NCBI RefSeq assembly: GCF_006575665.1 | Contig: NZ_CP041253.1 | Span: 3,075,001-3,139,000 of the forward strand | Source of the DNA: Echinicola soli | Lineage (GTDB): Bacteria > Bacteroidota > Bacteroidia > Cytophagales > Cyclobacteriaceae | DNA: 64,000 nucleotides | Direction of reading: 5' to 3' | In this document: positions 17,659-26,839 of the stretch, piece after piece | Position numbering within the stretch: the stretch's first letter is position 1 | Layout of the letters: every line of letters begins with the position of its first letter | Notes under the pieces: model-generated | What the model saw: only the letters and a program-made list of their open reading frames with translations | The model's database searches: none | What the model was told of the DNA's origin: nothing | Program-made: the position numbers and the translations under genes

Positions 17659-18861
17659 ATGAAACGTAATATTTACCTATTGACAATTGTGATCCTGCTT
17701 AGCGGGGTCAAAGCCTTTGGTCAGACAGACAGTATGAAGGTGTCCTTGGAGCAATCTCTTAAACAAAGTCTCCTTAAAAGTATCGAGGTGAAGACCGATT
17801 CCCTGGATGATCAGCTTGGAACTAAGCTCACTGATCTGGACGAACGCATTCAGCTGCTCGACAAATCACTGAGCCAAACGAGCAGTGAAGCACAGAAAAT
17901 CGAAAAGCTGATCGAGCGTGTAAAACTTATTGAGGATTTTCAGCAGGCAGAAAAAGATGCTGAGCTGAACATCTATCAAGGGAATTACCAGTCGGCGATC
18001 ATTAATTTGGTGTCCATGGAACGGGAGCTACGGCCATTGATCCTCTTCAGTGCAGCGAGAAATTTTTTTCAGACCCTAAATGCCATTGGCAATCCCACCC
18101 AGTATCCAGGTTTCAATAATTGGTACAATGGTTTTAAAACTTATGTAGAAGAAAACAAGAAAGAAAATCCATCGCTCTCAGTTGTGTCCAACTTGGTAAG
18201 TCTTACAGGAGATTTATCGGCAGGTACGCCCATCTTCGGGACGTTTAGCCAAGCATTGTTTATGGGGATGTCCAATTATATCGACAATTTGGGTAAAAGG
18301 GACAAAAAACTGAAAGAGCAAAGTCAGCAGATGTTTGAACTAGTGGCCGAGCTAGGGGCCTACACCAATGATAAAAACCTGATTGAGACCGAATGGGAAG
18401 CCATAGATACTGAACTCGAGGAATTGAAGGAATTATATGCCCAGAATTTGGACAAAAACCTAAAAATCCTAGGTATCGATAAGAAGGAATTTGAGCGAAG
18501 TTACAGCAATGAAAATGACGCCAACCAGCGTTATGAATACCTGAACGAACTTACCAATATCATCGCCAAAAGGGTGAAGACAGAAAGGGAAGTAAATGCT
18601 AAAAATTGGAAGAATACCTTCTATAATGAAATGGCAGAAATCCAATCGCTAAAAATACGCTTTGGAGGAATAACTTTCCGCATCAGTGAAAATATCAGTA
18701 AATACAACGGGCTGATCGAAAAATATAAAGAAGCCAAGCACATCGGTCCCAGGATGAATGATTTGGAAACCAAACTGAATAATCTAAAAAGTGCCTTTGA
18801 TACGGCATTTAACCCATTGGAATATATCAATGCCGCCAATAAAATGTATAAGGTGGATTGA
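17659..18861 (+). CDS. Secreted coiled-coil protein of unknown function
   Basis: A 400-aa protein with a Sec signal peptide (MKRNIYLLTIVILLSGVKAFGQ, cleavage after FGQ). Residues ~25-90 have heptad-like patterns (SLEQSLKQSLLKS, LGTKLTDLDERIQLLDKS), and further helical segments run to the end (LEELKELYAQNLDKNLKIL, LETKLNNLKSAF). No enzymatic motif and no family recognised. It is probably periplasmic or surface-bound and mostly alpha-helical. Single gene, followed by a strong bidirectional terminator. Confidence 0.75.
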   Translation: MKRNIYLLTIVILLSGVKAFGQTDSMKVSLEQSLKQSLLKSIEVKTDSLDDQLGTKLTDLDERIQLLDKSLSQTSSEAQKIEKLIERVKLIEDFQQAEKDAELNIYQGNYQSAIINLVSMERELRPLILFSAARNFFQTLNAIGNPTQYPGFNNWYNGFKTYVEENKKENPSLSVVSNLVSLTGDLSAGTPIFGTFSQALFMGMSNYIDNLGKRDKKLKEQSQQMFELVAELGAYTNDKNLIETEWEAIDTELEELKELYAQNLDKNLKILGIDKKEFERSYSNENDANQRYEYLNELTNIIAKRVKTEREVNAKNWKNTFYNEMAEIQSLKIRFGGITFRISENISKYNGLIEKYKEAKHIGPRMNDLETKLNNLKSAFDTAFNPLEYINAANKMYKVD

Positions 18862-18946
18862 TAAAATGGGTTTTTATGGGTTGAATGTTCAAGGTGGTAA
18901 TGTGAGCATTTTTGAACCTGAATTTTGGTAAGATATAAATTGTACA

Positions 18947-18988
18947 AAAATCCAAGGGGCGAGGAAATTTCCTCGCCCCTTGGATTTT
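18947..18988. terminator. Bidirectional terminator
   Basis: A near-perfect palindrome with an 18-bp stem, AAAATCCAAGGGGCGAGG and its complement, flanked by A and T runs. It lies between convergent genes and its right edge overlaps the stop codon of the thioesterase gene. Confidence 0.9.
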
Positions 18989-19505
18989 ACTCCTCAGCTT
19001 TCAAGCGTTGTTTGAGCAATTTTACACGCTCTACAATGGAATGTTCACGGATGTCAAAATTATCAGAAGTGGCTTTTAGGAAATCGTTGATCGCGCCTTT
19101 ATGAGGCCGGATCTTGCCATCTTCCAGTCCGACATATTTTAAAGTGCTCCACAGGACATTCTTCAATTCTTTTTTGCTGTCATCGGTCATATAATACTCT
19201 ACGACCACGGTATTTTCATCATGCCATAAAATACGGCTCATAATACGAACCCATTCACCTACCATGGCAGGTTTTACATATGAAATATTGTGGTTATACA
19301 CGACCCATGCCGCCTGGTACTTTTTGATCATATCGAACATTTCGACACCATAAAGCTTCGGCACTTGATCCTCACGGGCATTGAAATAGTAGTCAAAATA
19401 TTTGGCATTGTTCAGGTGTCTCAATGGGTCACAATCCTGAAAACGAACCAATGAGCGGTTTTCAGTCTCTTTGGGATAGTGTTTATCTGGGTTATATTCA
19501 AACAT
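18987..19505 (-). CDS. Acyl-CoA thioesterase, 4HBT hotdog family
   Basis: A 172-aa hotdog protein hydrolysing acyl-CoA or aromatic acyl-CoA thioesters. The 4HBT signature lies in RFQDCDPLRHLNNAKYFDYY, with the catalytic Asp of the D-x-x-x-H-x-N pattern (DPLRHLNN). The second helix and strands VVYNHNISYVKPAMVGEWV follow the fold. It probably forms a unit with the DinB-like gene upstream (56 bp gap, same strand). Confidence 0.86.
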   Translation of the reverse strand: MFEYNPDKHYPKETENRSLVRFQDCDPLRHLNNAKYFDYYFNAREDQVPKLYGVEMFDMIKKYQAAWVVYNHNISYVKPAMVGEWVRIMSRILWHDENTVVVEYYMTDDSKKELKNVLWSTLKYVGLEDGKIRPHKGAINDFLKATSDNFDIREHSIVERVKLLKQRLKAEE

Positions 19506-19561
19506 AATGTGTCTAGGGAAAATAGTTAAAGTTTTTTCGTGCTTCCTGTGGTGCTTTTCAC

Positions 19562-20077
19562 TCAGTATCGTTCACGCAAAATCTGCATGTGGTGCCTAAA
19601 ATGGCCTGGAATAATATGCAAGAAAGAACGGACGCTCATGACATAGTCATTGGCAGTGCCTGTGTAGGTGTAGGCTTCTTCTGGCAGAGACCTGAAGAAG
19701 CTGCGAATGACGTATCGTGTCAGTTCAAATTCCTCCAAAAGTTCGGCAAGGGGCCTGTCATTGAACTTGGCGGCTTTTACATAGGCTTCCTGATCCATGC
19801 CGGGCAGCTCTTGTTCATCTTTCCTGGCGATGCACAGTGCCCTGAACAGCATGACCTTTTCAGTGTCATTGATATGGCCAATGAGCTCTTTTAGGCTCCA
19901 TTTTCCATCTTCATAACTTTTGGTGGCATCATCATCTGAAATTCCTTCAAAATATTTCCTCAATTCCTCTACCTGGGAAAGCAATAGTTCCTCTACATTT
20001 TCTCCACGGACTTTTGAGACATAGGTATCATAGAACGGCCCATACTCGTCCACTTCTGGAATTAGTTTTTCGTTCAT
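19562..20077 (-). CDS. DinB-family protein
   Basis: 171 aa. The DinB_2 helical bundle is shown by KSYEDGKWSLKELIGHINDTE (conserved Trp and first His), the middle helix with ARKDEQELPGMDQE, and the last helix SFLHIIPGHFRHHMQILRERY with several His residues fit to bind metal. It is related in fold to the gene at 13733. Specific function unknown; some members are stress-induced or thiol transferases. Confidence 0.85.
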   Translation of the reverse strand: MNEKLIPEVDEYGPFYDTYVSKVRGENVEELLLSQVEELRKYFEGISDDDATKSYEDGKWSLKELIGHINDTEKVMLFRALCIARKDEQELPGMDQEAYVKAAKFNDRPLAELLEEFELTRYVIRSFFRSLPEEAYTYTGTANDYVMSVRSFLHIIPGHFRHHMQILRERY

Positions 20078-20146
20078 ATAATTATTTTTTTATTTCAGCA
20101 TCAATAGTATAAATTTAAGGTAAACTAACACTTTAGCCCCCATATC

Positions 20147-21493
20147 ATGAAGAAAATTTTATTGGTATTCACTTTTCTCCTTCCTTTTTCGACCATTGCA
20201 CAGCTGCAAAGTATTCATCGTAACACGGAAATCGAGGCCATGGTTCAGGAAATTTCCCCAGTCCAGTTGGAAGAATATATCCAAGGACTGGTGAGTTTTG
20301 GTACGCGGCACTCCCAAAGTGAGGATGAAGAAGGCAGGGGCATTGAAGCCGCCAGGAAATATGTGCTGTCACAGTTTAAATCGTTCGAAGCTGCTTCAGA
20401 GGGGAGGCTCAGTTCAGAGATAGATTATTTTATCGTAGAAGCAGATGGGAGGAGGATTCCGGAGGATGTACGCATGGGCAATGTCATAGCCACACTAAAA
20501 GGAACAGATCCAAATGACGACCGGGTGTTTATTGTCAGCGGTCATCTGGACAGCCGTGTTTCGGATGTGATGAATGCAGAAAGTGATGCCCCCGGTGCCA
20601 ATGACGATGGCTCAGGAGTGGCAGCACTTATGGAAATGGCCCGCATCATGAGCAAAAGGTCTTTTCCGGCCACTATTGTTTTCGTGGCAGTTTCTGGTGA
20701 AGAGCAAGGACTCAAAGGTGCCGCACATCTGGCCAAGAAAGCCAAAGAGGAAAATTGGAACTTGGCGGCAATGATCAATAATGATATGATCGGTAACAGT
20801 GCTTCCAGCGGCACCAAGTTGCGGGACAATACACGAGTAAGGGTGTTTAGTGAAGGTGTTCCGCTCTATGAAACCGACGAAATGGCAAAACTCCGCCAAT
20901 ACACCAATGGTGAAAATGACAGCAAATCCAGGCAATTTGCCCGCTATATAAAGGAAGTGGGAGAGCGCTATGTGGATCAGCTGGAAGTGAAGTTGGTGTA
21001 TCGTAATGATCGCTTTTTGCGTGGAGGGGATCATACACCTTTTTCGAGAGAAGGCTTTACAGCAGTGAGGATTTGTGAATACAATGAAAATTATACCCAG
21101 CAGCACCAAGACCTTCGCACTGAGGATGGTGTGGAATATGGGGATTTACCTGAGCATATTGATTATGAATATTTAAGAAAAAATACAGGTGTAAACCTGG
21201 CCGTATTGGCGAGTCTGGCCTCAGCACCTTCGGTACCGCTGGAAGTGGGGATCGACGTAAGCCAGCTGACCAATAGCACTACGCTCAGATGGCAAGCACC
21301 TCATAACGGTGAGGCAAAAGGATATTATGTCTTGATGAGAGAGACCAGTTCTCCCGTTTGGGAAAAGAAGTTTTTTACTGAGAATACTTCACTGACGCTT
21401 CCCTACAGTAAGGACAACTATTTCTTTGCAGTACAAGCTGTCGGGGAGGACCTGGTCGAAAGTAGAGCGGTATTCCCAATGCCGGTACGTTGA
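20147..21493 (+). CDS. Secreted M28-family zinc aminopeptidase
   Basis: 448 aa with a Sec signal peptide (MKKILLVFTFLLPFSTIAQ). M28 zinc-binding residues occur in order: His-Asp in VSGHLDSR, Asp in GANDDGSGV, Glu pair in VSGEEQGLKG, Asp in INNDMIGN and His in RGGDHTPFS. The ~95-residue C-terminal part (TNSTTLRWQAPHNGEAKGYYV) looks like a fibronectin-III-like domain. It acts outside the cytoplasm, trimming peptides. The next gene, an M3 peptidase, follows on the same strand at 185 bp. Confidence 0.92.
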   Translation: MKKILLVFTFLLPFSTIAQLQSIHRNTEIEAMVQEISPVQLEEYIQGLVSFGTRHSQSEDEEGRGIEAARKYVLSQFKSFEAASEGRLSSEIDYFIVEADGRRIPEDVRMGNVIATLKGTDPNDDRVFIVSGHLDSRVSDVMNAESDAPGANDDGSGVAALMEMARIMSKRSFPATIVFVAVSGEEQGLKGAAHLAKKAKEENWNLAAMINNDMIGNSASSGTKLRDNTRVRVFSEGVPLYETDEMAKLRQYTNGENDSKSRQFARYIKEVGERYVDQLEVKLVYRNDRFLRGGDHTPFSREGFTAVRICEYNENYTQQHQDLRTEDGVEYGDLPEHIDYEYLRKNTGVNLAVLASLASAPSVPLEVGIDVSQLTNSTTLRWQAPHNGEAKGYYVLMRETSSPVWEKKFFTENTSLTLPYSKDNYFFAVQAVGEDLVESRAVFPMPVR

Positions 21494-21677
21494 CAGTGGA
21501 GGTGTAAAAGTAGGGCTTGCCTGTCCCAAGCAGGTTCTCAGCTAAATTGGGCCATTTATTAAAAGCGAATTCCTTGATCAGCCTCCGTCTTTCCCTTGTA
21601 TCTCTAAGGGAGAATCTTAACTTTACCCCTGCATTTCCGTAAATGCCCAGGATACTATAAAAACACGAAGAAAACAT

Positions 21678-23711
21678 ATGAATCCATTATTGGAAAAATT
21701 CAATACGCCATTTGATACGGCACCTTTTGATAAAATCAAGAGTGAGGACTTTTTGCCGGCCATCGAAGAGGCGATTAGGCAGGCCAAAGCAGAGATAGAG
21801 GAGATAAAAGCTGCCGATAAGCCCGGTTTTGCCACTGTCATTGAGGCATTGGACCGTTCAGGGGAGCGGCTGGATATTGTTTCCAGTATTTTCTTTAATC
21901 TCAACGCTGCGGAAACCAACGATGAAATCCAAAAACTAGCGAGGGAAATTTCACCCATGCTCACAGCTTATTCCAATGATATCCTCCTGGATCAAGAGCT
22001 TTTTGCATTGGTAAATGATGTCTATCTGCAGAAAGAAGCACTTGGGTTGGATGAAGAGCAGGAGACATTACTGGATAAAACCTACAAGTCATTCGTCCGG
22101 AATGGAGCCAATTTGTCCGAAGAGGACAAGCTAACGCTAAGGGAAATCGATAGGGAGCTGTCCCAGAAGAGCCTTGCCTTTGGTGAAAACGTTTTAGCAG
22201 AGACCAATAAGTACGAATTAGTAGTAGAAAATGAGCCGGATCTTTCTGGTTTGCCGGCGGGTATAAAAGAAGCGGCTGCTCAGACGGCAATCGAAAAGGG
22301 GAAGGAAGGAAAATGGGTGTTTACCCTTGCATTTCCCAGTTATGTGCCGTTCATGACGTATGCGGACAACAGGGAACTCCGAAAAGAGCTCTTCTTGGCC
22401 TATAATACCAAGTCCTGCAAAGGAGATGACCTGGACAACCAGCAAATCGTAAAAGAGATATTGGAACTAAAAAACCAGCGTGTCAACTTGCTGGGATATC
22501 CGCGTTATGCCGATTTTGTATTGGAGGAGCGGATGGCCAAAAGTGCCCCTGAAGTGACCAGTTTTCTAAACGATATGCTTGAAAAAGCACGGCCAAAGGC
22601 GGAGGAAGAACTGAAAGAGTTGACAGAGTTTGCCAAAAAGCAGGGAGGGCCAGAGGTGCTCCAAAAATGGGATTTTGGTTATTATTCCGAAAAACTCAAG
22701 AAGGCAAAGTTTGAAGTGGATGATGAGCTGACTAAGCCTTATTTCGAGTTGGAAAACACCATCCAGGGGGTGTTCAAGACCGCCGCAAAGCTTTACGATT
22801 TGGAATTTGTCAAAAATGAATCCATTCCTGTTTACCAGGAAGAAGTAGTGGCTTATGAGGTGAAAGATGCGAAGAGTGGCAAGCACTTGGCCGTCTTTTA
22901 TGCCGATTTCTTCCCGAGGGCAGGCAAGCGTAATGGTGCTTGGATGACCGTATATCGCGGCCAATCCAAAATAGACGGAGTGGATAAGCGACCCCATATT
23001 TCCATTGTCTGTAATTTTTCAAGGCCTACCAAGAGCACACCGTCCCTGCTGACCTTTAATGAAGTGACCACGCTTTTCCATGAGTTTGGACATGCATTGC
23101 ACGGAATGTTGGCCAATGGTACCTATAGTTCCCTCTCAGGTGCGAATGTGTACTGGGATTTTGTGGAGTTGCCTTCGCAGATCTTTGAGAACTGGTGTTA
23201 TGAAAAAGAATGCTTGGACCTCTTTGCCAGCCATTATAAAACGGGAGAAAAGATCCCTGAGGAATTGGTAGAAAGGATTAAAAAAGCAGCCAACTTCCAT
23301 CAAGGCTACCAGACCTTGCGTCAGGTGAGTTTTGGGCTGCTGGATATGGCCTATTACAGTGCAGATCCTGCGGATGTTGGATCGTTGTTTGAATTTGAGA
23401 AAAAAGCCATGGAGCCGACAGAGCTGCTACCATCGGTGGATGGTATTATGATGTCTACTTCATTTTCCCATATCTTCCAAGGTGGCTATGCGGCGGGATA
23501 TTATAGCTATAAATGGGCGGAAGTGCTGGATGCAGATGCATTTGAGTTGTTTTTGGAAAATGGTATATTTGATACGGTTACGGCCCAGTCCTTTAAGGAG
23601 AATATCCTTTCAGCTGGTGGCAGGGTGCATCCTTCCGTTTTGTACAAGCGCTTCCGTGGAAGGGCTCCAAAACCCGATGCCTTGCTTAAGCGAGCAGGAT
23701 TGATTAAGTAA
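21678..23711 (+). CDS. M3-family metallopeptidase (oligopeptidase A / Dcp type)
   Basis: A 677-aa zinc oligopeptidase. The HExxH motif is LFHEFGHALHGML near residue 467, and the third zinc ligand Glu is in VYWDFVELPSQIFENW. Length and the start MNPLLEKFNTPFDTAPFDKIK fit Dcp/OpdA. No signal peptide, so it is probably cytosolic and degrades peptides from protein turnover. A terminator follows within 25 bp. Confidence 0.95.
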   Translation: MNPLLEKFNTPFDTAPFDKIKSEDFLPAIEEAIRQAKAEIEEIKAADKPGFATVIEALDRSGERLDIVSSIFFNLNAAETNDEIQKLAREISPMLTAYSNDILLDQELFALVNDVYLQKEALGLDEEQETLLDKTYKSFVRNGANLSEEDKLTLREIDRELSQKSLAFGENVLAETNKYELVVENEPDLSGLPAGIKEAAAQTAIEKGKEGKWVFTLAFPSYVPFMTYADNRELRKELFLAYNTKSCKGDDLDNQQIVKEILELKNQRVNLLGYPRYADFVLEERMAKSAPEVTSFLNDMLEKARPKAEEELKELTEFAKKQGGPEVLQKWDFGYYSEKLKKAKFEVDDELTKPYFELENTIQGVFKTAAKLYDLEFVKNESIPVYQEEVVAYEVKDAKSGKHLAVFYADFFPRAGKRNGAWMTVYRGQSKIDGVDKRPHISIVCNFSRPTKSTPSLLTFNEVTTLFHEFGHALHGMLANGTYSSLSGANVYWDFVELPSQIFENWCYEKECLDLFASHYKTGEKIPEELVERIKKAANFHQGYQTLRQVSFGLLDMAYYSADPADVGSLFEFEKKAMEPTELLPSVDGIMMSTSFSHIFQGGYAAGYYSYKWAEVLDADAFELFLENGIFDTVTAQSFKENILSAGGRVHPSVLYKRFRGRAPKPDALLKRAGLIK

Positions 23712-23731
23712 AGAAACAAAATTTTATGATG

Positions 23732-23771
23732 AGTGAAGCTGTCTTCTTAGTGAAGATGGCTTCACTTTTTT
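23732..23771 (+). terminator. Terminator after the M3 peptidase gene
   Basis: The stem AGTGAAGC...GCTTCACT, extended by TCTTC/GAAGA, is followed by six T residues. Confidence 0.85.
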
Positions 23772-23811
23772 GATTATAGATGGTTTAGGATCAACCGGAA
23801 ATGGTGGGAGC

Positions 23812-23870
23812 TGGGCATACCTGTCTAAACGCCAGCTAGAGCCGAAGCTGTTTTATATGGAACGCAGATA
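23812..23870. repeat. Dispersed repeat, copy of the element near 11980-12035 (inverted)
   Basis: It shares CATACCTGTCTAAACGC-like and AAGCTGTTTTATATGGAACGC sequence with the reverse complement of the region 11980-12035. Non-coding. Confidence 0.7.
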
Positions 23871-24090
23871 GGACAGATTCTCGCTGATCCATACCCGGTT
23901 TTGTGAAATTTTCCAAAAAAAAATGTTTGATCAAAATAAAGTAGCTGTTTGGTTCTGGTGTGATGTGAAATTTCCATTGAAAATTTGGCAATGAAACCAC
24001 TTGTTTTTGAGGCTTTGATTTATTGATTTGATATGTGTTACAATATTTTTTTGTTAAAAGTGTAATTTTTGAATATTTTTGTTAGAATAT

Positions 24091-24121
24091 TTTGAATTAA
24101 TTACTGCTGTTGTTAGCTTTG
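24091..24121 (+). promoter_or_regulatory. Consensus promoter of the tRNA-like gene
   Basis: TTTG at 24091-24094, exactly 19 nt, then TAGCTTTG at 24114-24121, a perfect match to TTTG-N19-TAnnTTTG. The predicted start of transcription is about 30 nt before the tRNA-like 5' end. Confidence 0.75.
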
Positions 24122-24155
24122 TAACATAAAGAAAAGACAAAAGGTCTTTCAATAC

Positions 24156-24281
24156 TGTAGGGTGATGAAATTGGCAGACATGCCCCCCTGTCTCGGGGGT
24201 GGGGAGTTTGGGATAAAGCAGACATGGAGCTCGTGTTTTGCCTAACTGCCCCGTGGAGGTTCGAGTCCTTCTCCTACAGCA
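24156..24281 (+). tRNA. Atypical class II tRNA-like gene with GUC at the anticodon position
   Basis: The sequence folds as a cloverleaf. The acceptor UGUAGGG pairs with UCCUACA (7 bp, one G-U) and is followed by G73-C-A. The 3-bp D stem AUG/CAU has the AAAUUGGCAGA loop typical of Leu/Ser tRNAs. The anticodon stem is CCCCC/GGGGG with loop CUGUCUC (GUC at 34-36, U33 kept, U at 37 where a purine is expected). The T arm is GGAGG-UUCGAGU-CCUUC. The variable region (24200-24254) is ~55 nt and forms a long two-part hairpin, far longer than in normal Leu/Ser tRNAs. The anticodon loop resembles that of tRNA-Asp, but the body does not. A consensus promoter and a terminator flank it, so it is probably transcribed. 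It may be a real tRNA of unusual identity, a regulatory tRNA mimic or a decayed gene. Confidence 0.7.
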
Positions 24282-24310
24282 GGTTATTTTGGGTTTATTG
24301 TTAATTGACT

Positions 24311-24347
24311 AAAGCTATGAGATATTGTTTCATAGCTTTTTTGTTTT
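24311..24347 (+). terminator. Terminator of the tRNA-like gene
   Basis: The 10-bp stem AAAGCTATGA/TCATAGCTTT with a 9-nt loop is followed by TTTTGTTTTT. It lies 30 bp past the tRNA-like 3' end. Confidence 0.85.
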
Positions 24348-24404
24348 TAATGGGGTCGTATGTAAATGTTTTCGACCGGACGCTCATGAGTGTTTCTTTT
24401 TGGG

Positions 24405-24530
24405 ATCAAGCAATATTTCTGGGTGCGGTGGAAGGTTTCCATTCATGTGGTATGTCGCCACGAAGTTGCCAAGACACGAAGTGTTTTGAAGGCGAATTCC
24501 AAAATTTCAAGGAAAACAAACAGCTTTGGG
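24405..24530. repeat. Dispersed repeat, second copy of the 11510-11640 element
   Basis: It shares CAATATTTCTGGG-, GTATGTCGCCACGAAG- and AAGACACGAAGTGTTTTG-like segments in the same order and spacing. The short frame across it (24305-24577) has no family resemblance and is not called as a gene. Confidence 0.75.
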
Positions 24531-25099
24531 TCTTAGAATCTTTGAGGCAGAAAAAAAGCAAGCCACCAAGCCACTAAGTTATTTGTAAATAAAAGTGCCA
24601 ATTGCACGACAAATCCCTATCAACCCCCTTTGTGTCTTCGAGCCTTTGTGTCTTCGAGCCTTTGTGTCTTCGAGCCTTTGTGGCAAAAAACAAAAAAGAA
24701 ATCCTAATAAACTACCTTGAGGCTCTGCCTCGGGGAATTCTTTAGATTAAAATAAAGGGATTCATGCCCCCAACTTTTCAGCTTGCCCTACCTTTTGCCG
24801 ACACCGTGGACTTGTAGTCAAATAAATCCATCCGGGTATCAGTAGACTGTTCAGGGGAGTACTCGAGGTTAGCTACCAATTGGGCATTAATTTATGTTTC
24901 TTCTTTTTCCTTAACAGTGGGTTTTCCTTCTTCGTTATATTGGATTTCAGTACTTGTGGATATGGTAGTTGTACCGTTTATAAAGATATAATTGACGTAA
25001 GTATATTGTTTGATAATGTAAATGAATTGCAGTATTTGAATCAATTTTATTTTCCCGATGGGAGATCGTAATTTGTGGTTTCAAAAGTAGATCGATGGT
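24531..25099. other. Intergenic region upstream of the AraC gene, with a 16-bp microsatellite
   Basis: No gene was recognised. At 24627-24683 the 16-mer CCTTTGTGTCTTCGAG is repeated three times exactly plus a partial fourth. The 63-aa frame at 24880-25071 is low in complexity and unsupported. Confidence 0.6.
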
Positions 25100-25984
25100 A
25101 TGAAGCCCTTGCTGTTCAAAATAGCCAAGACGAATGAAGAAGCTGTACGGATTTTACAGGAGGACTATCCTTATTTTTATGACAAGCTGCATTATCATGT
25201 GGAGACGCAGATCATGGTGATTGTAGAAGGAGAGGGGACTTATTTTATTGGTGATGCCATTGGTAATTTCAAAGCAGGGGATGTATTTGTGCTTGGGCCG
25301 AATTTACCCCATTTTTTTAGAAGTGCCCAACAATACTATGATGCTCAGTCTACCTTGCATTCGAGGAATATTTCGGTGCTTTTTGCATTGGAATCGATGG
25401 GAGAGCGGATGCTTGAGCTTTCTGAATTTCATTCAGTGAGGAAGTTATTGGAGCGAAGCAAGCGGGGCTTGAAGCTAGAAGGAGGGATCAGAAAGAAGAT
25501 GTTTGATGCTGCTTATAAGATGGCAGAGAAAGATGGATTGCAGCGCATTATTTACCTTTTTAAACAGCTGCACAGGCTGTCCATTAGTGATGAACTTACG
25601 CCACTGAGCCATATTAATTTTGAACCAGGGCCATTGCCTTCAGATACCAAAAAGATCAATGGAGTGATTCGCTTTATTATGGAAAATTTTTCAAGGGACA
25701 TTTCCGTTTCCGATGCTGCCAATGTGGCCAATCTCAGCATCAACGCCTTTTGTCGATACTTTAAGATGCATACCAGAAAAACCTTCTCCCAATTTTTAAA
25801 CCAAATCAGAATTGGACAAGCCTGTAAGCTCTTGATAGAAGAAGGACATAGTGTTAAGGAAGTGGCCTTCCAATGTGGTTATTATAACATTTCGTATTTC
25901 AATAGACAATTCAAGCAGATTACAAGCCTAACACCTTCCCAATATGCGAAGGCTCATCGGACCAGACATAATCAGGCAATTTAA
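25100..25984 (+). CDS. AraC-family transcriptional regulator
   Basis: 294 aa. The N-terminal ~95 residues are a cupin-like sensor (DKLHYHVETQIMVIVEGEGT and KAGDVFVLGPNLPHFF). The C-terminal ~100 residues carry two helix-turn-helix motifs: DISVSDAANVANLSINAFCR and HSVKEVAFQCGYYNISYFNR, ending with the family motif FKQITSLTPSQY. It probably responds to a sugar or small metabolite and controls unlinked genes, since none of the neighbours is an obvious target. Confidence 0.92.
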   Translation: MKPLLFKIAKTNEEAVRILQEDYPYFYDKLHYHVETQIMVIVEGEGTYFIGDAIGNFKAGDVFVLGPNLPHFFRSAQQYYDAQSTLHSRNISVLFALESMGERMLELSEFHSVRKLLERSKRGLKLEGGIRKKMFDAAYKMAEKDGLQRIIYLFKQLHRLSISDELTPLSHINFEPGPLPSDTKKINGVIRFIMENFSRDISVSDAANVANLSINAFCRYFKMHTRKTFSQFLNQIRIGQACKLLIEEGHSVKEVAFQCGYYNISYFNRQFKQITSLTPSQYAKAHRTRHNQAI

Positions 25985-26839
25985 AAGTGGCAGCATATGT
26001 TTTTAAGCCCGGATTCTATGCCATTTTAGCTAAGAGCAGGCCGTTACAAAGCTGTCATTCCGACGAATAGCCTGTCCCGTAGCTATCGGGAACGTGGCAG
26101 TCCCGTCTTAAGAATACGAGATTGCTTTCTCCCTCCGGTTGTCACAATGAGGGAATGAAATCGAATTCATAGTCGAGTTCAGGTTAATAGGAATGCGTGT
26201 TCCAGCATGAAAAATCAGCGCAAACCTTATTAATCTGCGCCATCTGCGTGCTATCGGAACCAACCTTAATCCTCCCAACCTTTTTACTTGACCCATGACT
26301 ATCGGGGATATACATTAACTAAACAGTGTTTATTTTATATTAAATACATTTTTTGATTTGTGAAATACTGGTGTCCTACTAATTTTAAATATGATCAAAA
26401 ACTTTCTTTAAATAGAAATTTGAGGGTTTTTATTCCAATCCCTAAAATGAGCCCCATCCCCTAAAGGGGAGCTTTAGAAAGTCCCCTTTAGGGGATTTAG
26501 TGGTGAAAACAGTTGATTTTTTTAATTTGACTATTATTTTTTCGGACTCCAGTAGTTTATGAAATAAGCGTTTTATGTGTTTTTTTGAACACCTGTCCAA
26601 ATTCGGTATTGAGGTGAATTGAGTGCTTTATAGGGAGAAGTGGGTACTGCGGTCAAAAGCTAATTTTTTGGTGTTATTTTCTCTTTTTGAGTAATCCTAT
26701 GCAAAAAATTATAATTCTTACCATCTTCTAACTATTTCTGCACACCTAAAGCATTCCTTTTATATAGCTTTACTTAGCAGCAGTACCAAAGGAATTCATG
26801 CTGCTTTTAGTTTTTGATCATCATTTATCAACTATTATC
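25985..26839. other. Non-coding region with dispersed repeats
   Basis: 855 bp without a credible gene. At ~26050-26160 is an inverted-repeat element (GTCATTCCGACGAATAG and TGTCACAATGAGGGAAT, with CCCGTAGCTATCGGGA inside) related to the one at 32456-32580. At 26453-26505 a palindromic C/G block, CATCCCCTAAAGGGGAGC followed by GTCCCCTTTAGGGGAT, resembles the hairpins of the large repeat arrays at 59996-61810. Confidence 0.65.

Noticed and set aside
24156..24281. Selenocysteine tRNA
   Set aside because: A 7-bp acceptor and 3-bp D stem do not fit the longer stems of tRNA-Sec, and the anticodon is GUC, not UCA.
24305..24577. 90-aa reading frame after the tRNA-like gene
   Set aside because: It starts inside the terminator and covers a dispersed non-coding repeat.
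24880..25071. 63-aa hydrophobic frame
   Set aside because: Low complexity, no family likeness and no clear signal; left as intergenic.
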